Shown here piece after piece: positions 34,655-47,169 of a DNA stretch of 64,000 nucleotides. Location: NCBI GenBank assembly GCA_964017045.1, contig OZ024808.1, positions 2,691,666 through 2,755,665 on the forward strand. Reading direction: 5' to 3'. The position numbers and the translations under genes were made by a program. The notes beneath the pieces were generated by a model that was not told the DNA's origin, made no database searches, and worked only from the letters and a program-made list of their open reading frames with translations. This DNA comes from Omphiscola glabra (taxonomy: Eukaryota; Mollusca; Gastropoda; Lymnaeidae). Positions within the stretch are counted from its first letter, which is position 1. Each line of letters opens with the position of its first letter.

Positions 34655-34955
34655 AGAGGTTGATGTTTTGGAGTGATTGCATTTGACAGTTGGAATGATG
34701 ATAATTGACCGTTGGAGAGAGGGCATTTGACAGTTGGAATGATGATAATTGACAGTTGGAGAGATGGCATTTGACAGTTGGAATGATGATAATTGACCGT
34801 TGGAGAGATGGCATTTGACAGTTGGAGTGATGATATTTGACAGTTGAAGTGAAGATATTTGAAAGTTGGAGTGATGGCATTTTACATTTGGAGTGATGAC
34901 ATTTGACAGTTGGAGTGATGACATTTGACTGTTGGAGTGTTGACATTTGACAGTT
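34655..34955. repeat. 22-bp minisatellite, ~14 copies
   Basis: Monomer near GACATTTGACAGTTGGAGTG plus AT; left half alternates with ATGATAATTGACCGTTGG. Confidence 0.93.
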
Positions 34956-35074
34956 GAATTAAGTTGGTTACATTAACTTCATCAAACCTTTGACATGAAA
35001 TGACGGTTGATGAGTGTACAAAGCAGAAGTCAGCTTCTTTTAAACAGCAAATATGTATTTCTCTGAAGCCTCAT

Positions 35075-35448
35075 CAAACACCAAGTATCAGCCAATATTT
35101 GACACTATCAGGCCCCATTAAACACCAAGTAACAGCAAATATTTGACACTATCAGGTCCCATCAAACATCAAGTATCAGCCCATATTTTACACCATCAGG
35201 CCCCATCAAACACCAAGTATCAGCCCATATTTGACACCATCAGGCCCAATTAAACACCAAGTATCAGCCAATATGTGACACCATCAGGCCCCATCAAACA
35301 TCAAGTATCAGCCAATATTTGACACTATCAGGCCCCATCAAACACCAAGTATCAGCCCATATTTGACACCATCAGGCCCCATCAAACACCAAGTATCAGC
35401 CACTATTTGACACTATCCGGCCCCATTAAACACCAAGTAACAGACCGT
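35075..35448. repeat. 44-bp array, ~8.5 copies
   Basis: Units contain TATCAGCCCATATTTGACAC and CATCAGGCCCCATCAAACAC. Confidence 0.95.
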
Positions 35449-35964
35449 TTCCTCGAGGAAATCTGGTTTGACCTTCCTTGTTATTTGAAAAATTGCCAGT
35501 AAGCGCCCCCCGAAATTGCCTTAGTAATGGTGTTTCCAGGGGCGGGCAGTTGGGTTAGTATTGGTGTTTCCAGGGGCGGGGATGGGGTCTTCACGGTTTA
35601 TTGATATTTCTGTTTTATGTACATTACGTAAAATGTATGCAACATTGTACAGACATATCCTATGACTTCTGATGTACACATGAACTATGACTTAAGTTGT
35701 ACACATAACCTATGACCCATGTCGTTATCTATTCAGTGTAAAATCATGTTTCTTAGCATCGTCATATGTCGTGACCTCTTTTTATGTCTTGATCACTTCA
35801 TGTGTCATGATCTATTCAAATGGCGTGACCTCCTTATGTGTCGCCACCTCTCACGTATTGTATCATCTCCAAATGTTAGACTATTATGAACATGAAAATG
35901 TCGATTTTTTCTTGCAATATTTCTGTAAGTCTTAAGGAATAGTATCTGGTGTACAAACACTTGG
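35449..35964. other. Spacer with decayed TATGAC repeats
   Basis: A duplicated GTGTTTCCAGGGGCGGG (35531, 35563) and an old CTATGACTTATGTTGTACA-like array; no gene. Confidence 0.6.
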
Positions 35965-36562
35965 CTCACAAGTAATCTAATTGATCTATTCACATGACAC
36001 GATCATCTTAAGATCACAAGTAATCTAATTGATCTATTCATATGACACGCTCATCTTAAGATCACAAGTAATCTAATTGATCTATTCACATGACACGATC
36101 ATCTTTAGATCACAAGTAATCAAATTGATCTGTTCACATGACACGCTCATCTTAAGATCACAAGTAATCTAATTGATCTATTCACATGACACGCTCATTT
36201 TAAGATCACAAGTAATCTAATTGATCTATTCATATGACACGCTCATCTTAAGATCACAAGTAATCTAATTGATCTATTCACATGACACGCTCATCTTAAG
36301 ATCACAAGTAATCTGATTGATCTATTCACATGACACGATCATCTTAAGATCACAAGTAATCTAATTGATCTATTCACATGACACGCTCATCTTAAGATCA
36401 CAAGTTATCTAATTGATCTATTCATATGACACGCTCATCTTAAGATCACAAGTAATCTAATTGATCTAGTCACATGACACGATCATCTTTAGATCACAAG
36501 TAATCTAATTGATCTATTCACATGACACGCTCATTTTAAGATCACAAGTAATCTAACTGATT
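35965..36562. repeat. 48-bp array, ~12 copies
   Basis: Units contain GATCACAAGTAATCTAATTG and CATGACACGCTCATCTTAA. GATC recurs several times per unit. Confidence 0.96.
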
Positions 36563-36596
36563 GATTCAATCTTTGGGAGGCACTGTTGGTGGGTGC

Positions 36597-36601
<5 letters not shown>

Positions 36602-36660
<59 letters not shown>
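36602..36660. repeat. (AG)n microsatellite, ~29 repeats
   Basis: Pure GA dinucleotide run of about 58 bp. Confidence 0.98.
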
Positions 36661-36663
<3 letters not shown>

Positions 36664-37224
36664 TAAATCTACTAAAGTTACTGGACAAAACCAGCATTTA
36701 AGTTTTTCACTTTATAAGAATCCCAATTAGGTCTACCCCCTCCCCCCAACCAGGTACGCCATCGCAGACTTTTTTTTCACGCCCCCGAATATATTGATAT
36801 TCTTATGTCCTCCCCCTCCCATCCTATATGCAGCTCAGATTTATTAAAACTACTTCCGTAAAACAGAATAAAATAATTGTTCACCAAACGCACTTGTGTT
36901 TTTTTTGAAGCACCTCATTTAGCGCAGTTATCGGGAATTTGATTTTGCTCTTCGTTGAATTCAATAATCCCCCATACTTTATATCACACATGGAGAACTA
37001 TATGTCGCATTGCTATCACTTGTTATATAGGACACATATGACTTTCATTAGAATTGTATGGAATTAGCGAGCATAACATGAGCTATCTATTATGAACATA
37101 CCAAAATGAACAACTAAGGGAATGGTTCCAGTAATGCTTAGTTGAGTGGTTTGTCTATCTGGAATATGTGGAATGAATTCTTTACACATTTAAACAGTTA
37201 CATGAAAAAAATTCTGAAATAGTA
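36661..37224. other. AT-rich unique spacer
   Basis: No exon, repeat or signal recognised. Confidence 0.5.
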
Positions 37225-37815
37225 AGCAGGGATTGAAATAGGGAGCAGTTATTGAAATAGTGAGCAGTGATTGAAATAGTGAGCAGTGATTGAAATAGTG
37301 AGCAGAGATTGAAATAAGGAGCAGTGGTTGAAATAGTGAGCAGTGGTTGAAATAATGAGCAGTGATTGAAATAGTGAGCAGTTATTGAAACAGGGGGCAG
37401 TGATTGAAATAGTGAGCAGTTTTTGAAATAGGGAGCAGTGATTGAAATAGTGAGCAGTGACTGAAATAGTGAGCAGTTATTGAAATAGGGAGCAATGATT
37501 GAAATAGGGAGCAGTTATTGAAATAGTGAGCAGTAATTGAAATAGTGAGCAGTTATTGAAACCGGGAGCAGTGATTAAAATTGTGAGCAGTGATTGAAAT
37601 AGTGAGCAGTGATTGAAATAGTGAGCAGTGATCTAAATAGTGAGCAGTTATTGAAATAGTGAGCAGTGATTGAAATAGTGAACACTGATTGAAATAGTGA
37701 GCAGTGATTGAAATAGTGAGCAGTTATTGAAATAGTGAGCAGTGATTATAATAGAGAACACTGATTGAAATAGTGAGCACTGATTAAAATAGTCAGCAAT
37801 GATTGAAATAGCTGT
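37225..37815. repeat. 19-bp minisatellite, ~31 copies
   Basis: Monomer TGAGCAGTGATTGAAATAG with GGAGCAG and TTATTG variants. Confidence 0.95.
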
Positions 37816-37856
37816 TCTTTGAAACACAATTTAGCTGCTCGTGCCTTTTACACTCA

Positions 37857-38129
37857 ATGGATCAGTCAGATACGGCCCAAATGCTTCAGTCAGATACATC
37901 CCCAATGGATCAGTCAGCTACGGTCCCGATGGATCAGTCAGATACGGCCCCAATGGATCATTTAGATACGACCCCGATATATCAGTCAGATACGACCCCA
38001 ATGGATCAGTCAGCTACGGTCCTAATGGATCAGTCAGATACGGCCCCTATGAATCAGTCAGATACGGCCCCAATGCTTCATTCAGATACAGCCCCAATGG
38101 ATCAGTCAGATACGGTCCCGATGGATCAT
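37857..38129. repeat. 24-bp minisatellite, left block, ~12 copies
   Basis: Units contain ATGGATCAGTCAGATACGGC plus CCCA. Interrupted at 38130 by retroelement material. Confidence 0.95.
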
Positions 38130-38144
38130 TTAGATACCAGTATA

Positions 38145-38893
38145 CCCCCCCCCCCCCGGGGCTCTAGTCGGCATGTCCGTCCCATAAATGGCATGTCGAC
38201 AAAGAGGCGTTTGCCACGAACCCCCTGAAACGTTACCCGGGGGACATGATCACCGTGTAGGGGACCCGCGCCGAAAGGCAAAGGTAACGCACGGAAACTG
38301 CGTTAGAAAGAGCACGACTGCATGGTTTCCTACCAAGTGCAGCCGAAAATAACGTAGAAACAGGTCGGGATATGATTACAGTTGCCGCATGGATATGAGG
38401 CGAAGGCGTGTGGCGACCCTAGCCGATGATTCCAAATATGCAGACGTGAGGGTACTGCTCCTAGGCAACCTTCTCCTTTTGTCATTTCCCAGCTGCGGTG
38501 TGAATTAGTCATGCCGCAGAAAACCACGTAAACCCTATTAGAGGGCGTCTGTTAACACCTACGAGTCCCCCCGGGGTGGGAAGGGGGGTCTTTAGAGACG
38601 TAAATTATATCCACCCCAGCCCAAGGAAGTCCGGCCCGGTTGCTGTGTAAGCATCAACCCGGCTGGCCAGGCGTCCCTTCTCTGATGCGGCCTCACTCGC
38701 ATAGTCAATCGAGTGGAAGGGTGGGTGGGGCTGTCTCGGGGGCGGGGAGCCCTCGGCATGCCGCTTCGCGGCCTGGCTGGAATAAAGACCACGGGGGGAG
38801 TGGTTGAATGCCAGTTGGGGGCGGTGGAGGTGTGTTGGGGAAGACCTTATGAGCCTTGGCTCGATGGTCTGCTGATTTTCTTAAGTATGTTAG
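38145..38893. mobile_element. Unclassified insertion flanked by a 15-bp direct repeat
   Basis: A 749-bp GC-rich, non-tandem block beginning with C13 and GGGGCTCTAGTCGG, flanked by TTAGATACCAGTATA at 38130-38144 and 38894-38908. Since that 15-mer is part of the retroelement coding end downstream, the simplest reading is a later insertion that duplicated its target. It encodes no protein I recognise; the dense RPRDS/RPHQRRDAWPAG frame on the minus strand resembles the 5' leader of some non-LTR elements. Orientation is undecided. Confidence 0.5.
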
Positions 38894-39172
38894 TTAGATA
38901 CCAGTATAGGAACTGCTCATTCCTACCAAAGACAATCAGGGACTGGAACAAGCTTCCAAAAGGAACAGTTGAGGCGACAACACTTGACTCATTTGCGTCT
39001 ATTGCCTCAGGCCTTCCAACCCCTAGTGCATGATACCATAAAACAGTTACTCTTGTAACCAGTGAAATATCCTCATCAACACAAGGCACAGAGACATTGC
39101 AAATCCCATCTACATTCATAGGAGCCATAATGATCAATAAATTGATCGTGGGCCCTTAATATATAGAAGAAG
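38894..39172 (+). mobile_element. 3' remnant of a second non-LTR retrotransposon
   Basis: Open frame ending at 39033 encodes RNCSFLPKTIRDWNKLPKG and SFASIASGLPT. The F-P-x-T-I-R-D-W-N-x-L-P motif is the usual C-terminus of CR1/L2-like reverse transcriptases. A short 3' UTR ends in AGAAGAAGAAG beside the resumed 24-bp array. It is only the last ~45 codons, so the clade cannot be fixed. Confidence 0.6.
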
Positions 39173-39395
39173 AAGATACGACCACAATGGATCAGTCAGA
39201 TACCGCCGCAATGGATCAGTCAGATACGACCTTAACGAATCAGTCAGATACAGCAACAATGGATCAGTCAGATTCGACCCCAATGGATCAATCAGATACG
39301 GCAACAACTAATCATTCAGATACGGCCTAAATGGATCTGTCAGATATGGCCCCAATGGATCATTCAGATATGGCCCCAATGGATCATTCAGCTTT
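39173..39395. repeat. 24-bp minisatellite, right block, ~9 copies
   Basis: Same family as 37.86-38.13 kb (ATGGATCAGTCAGATACGAC), resuming after the insertion with more variants (CAACAATGG). Confidence 0.93.
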
Positions 39396-39679
39396 GTACA
39401 ATAGATGTTAGATTGGAGAAAAACTAACGAACGCTAATGAAATAAAGTAGCCAAACAGTGGCAGTTCTACCTGATGGCATCTTCACACACGTACCTACAA
39501 GTGGACTAGCCCGTGGGCTGGTCATGCCTATCTATCCCCACGGGCCTCCATCACGTGGGTGAGTCATGTCGGACCGTCCCCTGGGTTCCTCCATATCTAA
39601 GTGTTAGTCCCATAGTCAACACTGGTACGGACTCCCGGCTACTGCTGCTATTACAGGATTGGCTCTCGAAATATGTCCA
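39396..39679. other. Unique spacer
   Basis: Contains a partly palindromic CCCGTGGGCTGG...CCCACGGG (about 39510-39544); no gene. Confidence 0.5.
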
Positions 39680-40800
39680 GACAAACACTGTGCGTATCAC
39701 TTCTTGGTACAAACACTGCTTTTTAACAACTTGGAACAGACAAACAATGTGCGTATCACTACCTAGTATAGACAAACAATGTGCGTGTCACTGCCTGGTA
39801 CAGAGAAACAATGTGCGTGTCACTGTCTGGTACAGACAAACAATGTGCGTGTCACTACTTGGTACAACAAACAATGTGCGTGTCACTACTTGGTACAACA
39901 AACAATGTGCGTGTCACTGTCTGGTACAGACAAACAATGTGCGTGTCACTGCCTGGTACAGACAAACAATGTGCGTGTCACTACTTGGTACAACAAACAA
40001 TGTGCGTGTCACTGTCTGGTACAGACAAACAATGTGCGTGTCACTGCCTGGTACAGACAAACAATGTGCGTGTCACTACTTGGTACAACAAACAATGTGC
40101 GTGTCACTGCCTGGTATAGACAAACAATGCGCGTGTCACTACTTGGTACAACAAACAATGTGCGTGTCACTGTCTGGTACAGACAAACAATGTGCGTGTC
40201 ACTGCCTGGTACAGACAAACAATGTGCGTGTCACTGTCTGGTACAGACAAACAATGTGCGTGTCACTGTCTGGTACAGACAAACAATGTGCGTGTCACTA
40301 CTTGGTACAGACAAACAATGTGCGTGTCACTGCCTGGTACAAACAAACAATGTGCGTGTCACTGCCTGGTACAAACAAACAATGTGCGTGTCACTGCCTG
40401 GTACAGACAAACAATGTGCGTACCAATACTTAATACAAACAAACAATGTGCGTACCACTACTTGGTATAAACAAACAATGTGCGTGTCACTACCTGGTAC
40501 AGACAAACAATGTGCGTGTCACTACTTGGTACAGACAAACAATGTGCGTATCACTGCCTGGTACAGACAAACAATGTGCGTGTCACTGCCTGGTACAAAC
40601 AAACAATGTGCGTGTCACTGCCTGGTACAGACAAACAATGTGCGTGTCACTGCATGGTACAGACAAACACTGTGCGTGTCACTGCATGGTACAGACAAAC
40701 ACTGTGCGTGTCACTGCCTGGTACAGACAAACACTGTGCGTGTCACTGCATGGTACAGACAAACACTGTGCGTGTCACTGCCTGGTACAGACACTGTAAT
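39680..40800. repeat. 31/32-bp minisatellite, ~36 copies
   Basis: Units contain ACAAACAATGTGCGTGTCAC and TGCCTGGTACAG. Units one base shorter (TTGGTACAACAAAC) are interspersed and rotate the reading frame, giving several overlapping CACHCLVQTNNVRV frames. Confidence 0.96.
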
Positions 40801-40889
40801 TTTTCAATACTTCATTGTCTTGTTGGTGACTAAACAATCAGATTATTGTTATGTTTGAATGTTTGTGAGAATGGGTCTAGTCCTGTGTG

Positions 40890-42168
40890 TACAGAGAAGC
40901 CTCCAGATATTTGTTTACTCAATCGAGTGTTGCTGTCAATGTGAGACAGAGATGCCTCCAGATATTTGTTTACTCACATCGAGTGTTGCTGTCAATGTGA
41001 GACAGAGATGCCTCCAGATATTTGTTTACTCACATCGAGTGTTGCTGTCAATGTGAGACAGAGATGCCTCCAGATATTTGTTTACTCACATCGAGTGTTG
41101 CTGTCAATGTGATACAGAGATGCCTCCAGATATTTGTTTACTCACATCGAGTGTTGCTGTCAATGTGAGACAGAGATGCCTCCAGATATTTGTTTACTCA
41201 CATCGAGTGTTGCTGTCAATGTGAGACAGAGATGCCCCCAGATATTTGTTTACTCACATCGAGTGTTGCTGTCAATGTGAGACAGAGATGCCCCCTTATA
41301 TTTGTTTACTCACATCGAGTGTTGTTGTCAATGTGAGACAGTGATGCCTCCAGATATTTGTTTACTCACATCGAGTGTTGCTGTCAATGTGAGACAGAGA
41401 TGCATCCAGATATTTGTTTACTCACATCGAGTGTTGCTGTCAATGTGAGACAGTGATGCCTCCAGATATTTGTTTACTCACATCGAGTGTTGCTGTCAAT
41501 GTGAGACAGAGATGCATCCAGATATTTGTTTACTCACATCGAGTGTTGCTGTCAATGTGAGACAGTGATGCCTCCAGATATTTGTTTACTCACATCGAGT
41601 GTTGCTGTCAATGTGAGACAGAGATGCATCCAGATATTTGTTTACTCACATCGAGTGTTGCTGTCAATGTGAGACAGAGATGCATCCAGATATTTGTTTA
41701 CTCACATCGAGTGTTGCTGTCAATGTGAGACAGTGATGCCTCCAGATATTTGTTTACTCACATCGAGTGTTGCTGTCAATGTGAGACAGAGATGCATCCA
41801 GATATTTGTTTACTCACATCGAGTGTTGCTGTCAATGTGAGACAGTGATGCCTCCAGATATTTGTTTACTCACATCGAGTGTTGCTGTCAATGTGAGACA
41901 GAGATGCATCCAGATATTTGTTTACTCACATCCAGTGTTGCTGTCAATGTGAGACAGTGATGCCTCCAGATATTTGTTTACTCACATCGAGTGTTGCTGT
42001 CAATGTGAGACAGAGATGCATCCAGATATTTGTTTACTCACATCGAGTGTTGCTGTCAATGTGAGACAGTGATGCCTCCAGATATGTGTTTACTCACATC
42101 GAGTGTTGCTGTCAATGTGAGACAGAGATGCATCCAGATATTTGTTTACTCACATCGAGTGTTGCTCC
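40890..42168. repeat. 56-bp minisatellite, ~22 copies, dimeric
   Basis: Units contain CCAGATATTTGTTTACTCAC and GAGTGTTGCTGTCAATGTGA. From about 41339 monomers alternate GTGATGCCTCC and GAGATGCATCC, giving a 112-bp dimer repeated several times. Confidence 0.97.
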
Positions 42169-42644
42169 TTACTTCCATCAATAATTATTCCTTACTTCCA
42201 TCCATGATTTTTCCTTACCTCAATCCATAACTGCTCCCTACCTCCATCCATAACTACTCCCTATTCAGTCTGCTCGATTTGCCCATTCAGTAGCCCTCCC
42301 CCGCCTTTCCTCCTCCCGCCCCCCAGCCCCAGTCATACCATTCAATTAATCAATTATGCACGCCTGAGATATTTGCGCATTTATTTTCTCCTCTCCACCC
42401 CCCCCCTTTCCTTTCCCCCTGTTCCATCACTGTGAAAACTGCATTTTCCGGCAATGACCATTCTACAATTGATCGATAAAATCAATAACGAATCGATCTA
42501 CCTCATGTCAACATAGGAACAGCTTCCATGCCGTGGAATTCAATGACGTTTAAGGCTATAAGAAGTGTTTGTGCACAGACAGCCTTCCCAGTAAATGTGT
42601 GTGATTATCTGAAGTCTTATCACACAACGTGGCCACCTGAGTCC
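42169..42644. other. Spacer
   Basis: Short CTTACTTCCATCCATAA repeats (42170-42260), then unique, C-rich DNA; no gene. Confidence 0.5.
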
Positions 42645-42955
42645 TGCCAGACAAGTGTGCACATCTTGAGTCCTGCCAGACAAGTGTGCACATCTTTAGT
42701 CCTTGCAGACAAGTGTGCACATCTTGAGTCCTGCCAGACAAGTGTGCACAGCTTGAGTCCTGGCAGACAAGTGTGCACATCTTGAGTCCTAGCAGACAAG
42801 TGTGTACATCTTGAGTCCTGGCAGACATGTGTGCACATCTTGAGTCCTGGCAGACAAGTGTGCACATCTTGAGTCCTGGCAGACAACTGTGTACATCTTG
42901 AGTCCTGGAAGACAAGTGTGCACATCTTGAGTCCTGACAGACAAATTTGCACTTA
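42645..42955. repeat. 29-bp array, ~11 copies
   Basis: Units contain GACAAGTGTGCACATCTTGA and GTCCTGGCA. The LPGLKMCTLVC frames in antisense are by-products. Confidence 0.95.
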
Positions 42956-43411
42956 TACATTTCTTACATCTGAAATGTGTACATCTGTAATATCGTCAGC
43001 TGAAGTATAATTCCCCGGCACTGTCACATCAACCGATATAAGACATATCTAAACAAATCTGCCACCAGATCCGCACCTGTGTAGGGGGGGGGGGGCAACC
43101 ATGGCACTTGTCAGGGGCCCGAACTAGATAGGGGCCCGCCCTTTTAAAATATAAGCACATGTTTGAAACACGAAAGGGGCCCAAACTCTGTCAACGGCCT
43201 GGGGACCAGAATTTCCTTGGTGCGGGCCTGCTGCCACATCTTAACCCATTCTCCATATCTAAACACATACCGATATCTAAATGTGCCGTATCTACAATTG
43301 TATCCGATAATTACAAGGAACACATTCACTTTCCCTGATGGACCGTATCCGGCCTCCTGTTTTAAAAAAGGTTTGATGACCCACTGGCCTAGACACATAC
43401 TTTGTCCATTT
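42956..43411. other. Spacer with G12 tract
   Basis: Unique DNA; G12 at about 43085 and repeated GGGGCCC motifs; no supported gene. Confidence 0.5.
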
Positions 43412-43852
43412 TTAGTTGGTCTAGTCTAGTCCAACATAGGGTCCATTGGTGTGTTGGTCTAGTCTAGTCCAACATAGGGTCCATTAGTGTGTTGGTCTAG
43501 TCTAGTCCAACATAGGGTCCATTAGTGTGTTGGTCTAGTCTAGTCCAACATAGGGTCCATTAGTGTGTTGGTCTAGTCTAGTCCAACATAGCGTCCATTA
43601 GTGTGTTGGTCTAGTCTAGTCCAACATAGGGGCCATTAGTGTGTTGGTCTAGTCTAGTCCAACATAGGGTCCATTAGTGTGTTGGTCTAGTCTAGTCCAA
43701 CATATGGTCCATTAGTGTGTTGGTCTAGTCTAGTCCAACATAGGGTCCATTAGTGTGTTGGTCTAGTCTAGTCCAACATAGCGTCCATTAGTGTGTTGGT
43801 CTATTCTAGTCCAACATAGCGTCCATTAGTGTGTTGGTCTAGTCTAATTTCT
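43412..43852. repeat. 38-bp array, ~11 copies
   Basis: Units contain TTGGTCTAGTCTAGTCCAAC and ATAGGGTCCATTAGTGTG. Confidence 0.96.
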
Positions 43853-43858
43853 AGTCTG

Positions 43859-44033
43859 ATGTTTCTTCATCATAGCACACGTGACACACTTTCCTCGGCA
43901 AACAGGTTATGTTTCTTCATCATAGCACACGTGACACACTTTCCTCGGCAAACAGGTTATGTTTCTTCATCATAGCACACGTGACACACTTTCCTCGGCA
44001 AACAGGTTATGTTTCTTCATCATAGCACACGGC
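43859..44033. repeat. 50-bp array, 3.5 copies
   Basis: Units contain GTTTCTTCATCATAGCACAC and TTCCTCGGCAAACAGGTTAT; copies are practically identical. Confidence 0.96.
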
Positions 44034-44989
44034 CAGCTTGGTCCCTGATAATATCAAGACCATTGAATACTCCCTACCACAGCATTCAATAAAAAGAATA
44101 ATCGAGGGACCCACAGAAACGGGAAGCCTAGGGTTCCAAAGCAACTGGAAGCCTAGGTACACACAGAAGCTCGAAAACTAGGGGCCGAAAGAAGCTCGAA
44201 ACCTAAGGGCCCAAAGAAACTTCACGAAGAAACGTGTCTGTTTATATATTCCTTGTATCAAACATTCGCTCTAATGAGGTTTCCACCTTCGCTTATATAT
44301 ATATAAGGCTTACAAACTTTCTTTATTTCTTCTATTGGTTAAATATATGGGTTACATTTATTCCTTAAATCTATTCGTTGCATCTATTCGTAACATCTTT
44401 GCTTACAACTATTGGCTATGGGTTACATCTATCGTCAACAGTGAAGAATTGAAACCAATTCTTCTTCGCAATCAACGTCAAAACTAATGTCACCCATCAA
44501 ACTTAAACAACAACAAAATCTACTTTGTTTGGTGATTACTGGTAGAAATACACCCTCCACCCCAACTTTCTTTTTGATCTAACGTCCCTAACTCCAAATT
44601 GTACCCGAACCTGGTGGAAATAGGCCAGCTTTCCACATGAAAATAGGCGTTCCTTCCTGGTGGAAATAGGCCAGCCTTTCTTGTGGAAATATCTGCCAGC
44701 TGAGACCAAGGCCTATCGCTACCACAAGAGCCTTAAGCGAGAGCTATGGATTGGGGCCAAATTTGGCGAATTAGCAATATTTTTACGGGCCGTTATATCG
44801 CGTCTGAGGGTGTTGAAGGGACAGCGCAGGTCTGAGGGCAGGCCCATCGACTCACAAGAGAAATGAAATTAAATTTTGCAAGAATATCCTAGGGATGAAC
44901 TTGACCTTTGACCTGTGGGGATTAAACGTAGGAAGAAAGAAGCTGTAAAATGCACTCTAGCGATGAACTATGTTAGCTGTCTGTATGTG
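44034..44989. other. Spacer with two weak repeats
   Basis: About 30-bp GAAGCCTAGGG-type degenerate units (44110-44220) and CCTGGTGGAAATAGGCCAGC units (44608-44690). A frame at 44660-44866 (ETKAYRYHKSLKRELW) has no splice support. No gene called. Confidence 0.5.
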
Positions 44990-45550
44990 TCTATGTAATG
45001 ACATAGTGGTGGTCTCTTTGTGTCTATGTAATGACATAGTGGTGGTCTCTTTTGTCTATGTAATACCATAGTGGTGGTCTATTTGTGTCTATGTATTGAC
45101 ATAGTGGTGGTCTCTTTTTTCCTATGTAATACCATAGTGGTGGTCTCTTTTGTCTATGTAATACCATAGTGGTGGTCTGCTTGTGTCTATGTAATGATTT
45201 ATTGGTGGTCTGCTTGTGTCTATGTAATGACGTATTGGTGGTCTGATTGTGTCTATGTAATACCACATTGGTGGTCTGCTTGTGTCTATGTAATGACTTA
45301 TTGGTGGTCTGTTTGTGTCTATGTAATACCACATTGGTGTTCTGCCTGTGTCTATGTAATGACTTATTGGTGGTATGCTTGTGTCTATGAATGATATATT
45401 GGTGGTCTGCTTGTGTCTATGTAATGACTTATTGGTGGTCTGCTTGTGTCTATGTAATGACTTATTGGGGGTCTGCTTGTGTCTATGTAATGACTTATTG
45501 GTGGTCTGCTTGTGTCTATGTGATGATATATTGGTGGTCTTCTTGTGTCT
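44990..45550. repeat. 33-bp minisatellite, left block, ~17 copies
   Basis: Units contain TCTATGTAATGACTTATTGG and TGGTCTGCTTGTG. Same family as 47.17-47.90 kb; interrupted by the RTE element. Confidence 0.96.
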
Positions 45551-45589
45551 CATCATCATCATCATCATCATGTCCCGTAGTCTTTCGAC

Positions 45590-46247
45590 CGTTGGGGCGC
45601 CACAGATGACATAAAAACTATTCTTCTCCATTCCTCTCGATCTTCTGCCCTATGCATAGCATCGCCTAGTTTTAATCCCGTCCATTCTTTGATGTTATCT
45701 TCCAATCTCTTTCTCTGTCTTCCTCTTCTTCTTCATCCTCTAGTTGTGCTCTGCAAGATTTCTTTGGCGAGCCCTTGTTTTCTGGTCACGTGGCCATACC
45801 ATTCAAGTTTACGCTTTTTTACAGACGCCAGGAAGTCATCGTACTGCCCAGTTGCTTGACGAATTCTTTCTTTTACTTGTTCATGGTCTCTATAGCAGAT
45901 GCCAAGAATGCCTCTGAAACATCTCATCTCCATCGCCTTTATTTTCTTTTCAAGTTCTGCTGTTAATGTCCAGGACTCACAGGCATATAAGAAAATTGAG
46001 AGGATTAATGAGCGCATTAGCCTGATTTTGGTGCTGGTGGCTATATTTTTGTCGTTCCATATTTTCTTGAACCTCTTTAGTGCTGTTGTGGTCTGTGCAA
46101 TCCTAGCCATCAATGCGGGCTTGGAGCCTTGTTCCGAGACTATTGCTCCGAGGTACTTGAAGCTGCCAACTGTCTCTAATCTTTCCTCCCCGACCTTAAT
46201 TTCAGTGGTGATGCCAGTGGTGCTATTCGTCATCATTTTGTCTTTTC
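45590..46247 (-). pseudogene. Broken RTE reverse-transcriptase coding region, C-terminal part
   Basis: Continuation after the two frameshifts: MMTNSTTGITTEIKVGEERL, thumb and C-terminal blocks, and a single in-frame TGA near 45733 within the arginine-rich stretch before the conserved EWTGLKLGDA and EEWRRIVFMSS end. The homologous end at 31.4 kb lacks this TGA, so it is likely private to this copy. Confidence 0.75.
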
Positions 46248-46306
46248 TGCACTGATTTGCATGCCAAAGGACGATGAAGTCTTGTCGAGACGCTTTACCA
46301 GGTTGG

Positions 46307-47115
46307 CTAGCTCTTCCTCGCTTCCGGCCAGTCCATGTCATCCGCAAAGCGTAGGTTGGTGATTGTTCTGCCACCAATGCTGACTGTCCCTACATGCGTT
46401 TCCAGTGCATCTGACATAATTCTCTCTAAGAAGATGTTGAACAGGGTGGGGAAGAGCAAACAGCCTTGTCGTACTCCAACCGTGGTCTTGAACCATTCTC
46501 CGATGTTATTGTTGAAGAAGACTGCGCTGGTGGCCTTATCATAGAGGCTGCTTATCATTCTGGTTAAGTTTGTGTTGATGTTGTAGTGTCTCATGGTGGC
46601 CCATAAAGCATCATGCCAAACCCTGTCGAATGCCTTCTTGAAATCCACAAAGACGTGGTATAAGTTTTGTTGGTGTTGAGCATATTTCTCACATAGTATC
46701 TGGAGGTTTAGGATCTGCTCAGTAGTGCCACGTTCTTGCCTGAAGCCCTCCTGTTCTTCAGCAATGATTCTGTCGGCATATGGTCTTAGTCGGTTCAGTA
46801 TGACCTTCAGCATGACCATGCTTGGGTGGCTTATTAGGCTAATGGTGCGATAGTTTTGGCATAGCTGTAAGTTACCTTTCTTGGGGAGGGTGATAATGAG
46901 CGATTGAGTCCATGAATTGGGCCATTCCCCTGTCAGCCATATTTTTTTACAAATAATGGTTAGGGCATTTATCATTGTTTCTCCTCCCTGTTTCACCAAC
47001 TCTGCAGGGATATTATCCACTCCTGCGGCTTTTCCTATTTGGAGTGCTTGGACTGCTGCTGCTACTTCTGCATGGAGAATAGGGAAGCTTTCATTGTCTG
47101 TTGCTGGAGGGGGGG
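46307..47115 (-). pseudogene. Broken RTE reverse-transcriptase coding region, N-terminal part
   Basis: Open frame from the homopolymer at about 47106 through the fingers and palm domains (AGVDNIPAELVKQGGETM onward) to just after FADD, where a small deletion shifts the frame and gives a premature TAG near 46307. A second shift lies in an A-run near 46237. Both breaks mean this copy cannot encode a full enzyme. Confidence 0.8.
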
Positions 47116-47169
47116 GGGGGACATTAAGGATCTCTGGTTCTATCTTTATATTTTCATTATACAGCTCTT

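Larger units (their letters stand above)
45551..47169 (-). mobile_element. RTE-clade non-LTR retrotransposon, 5'-truncated, inserted in a minisatellite
   Basis: Minus-strand 3' part of an RTE-like reverse transcriptase gene ending in an ATG-triplet tail (CATCATCATC at 45551-45571 on the plus strand), typical of RTE 3' ends. Reverse-transcriptase blocks are visible: NYRTISLISH, FVDFKKAFDRVW (motif A), VGVRQGCLLFPTLFN (motif B, with F where S is usual), FADD (motif C), then FKYLGAIVSEQGS, LYACESWTL and KLEWYGHV. Flanks share an 11-bp TTCTTGTGTCT (45540-45550 and 47170-47180), a likely target-site duplication within the surrounding 33-bp array. The 5' end stops in the RT fingers region next to a 12-base C tract (minus strand). 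Confidence 0.88.
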
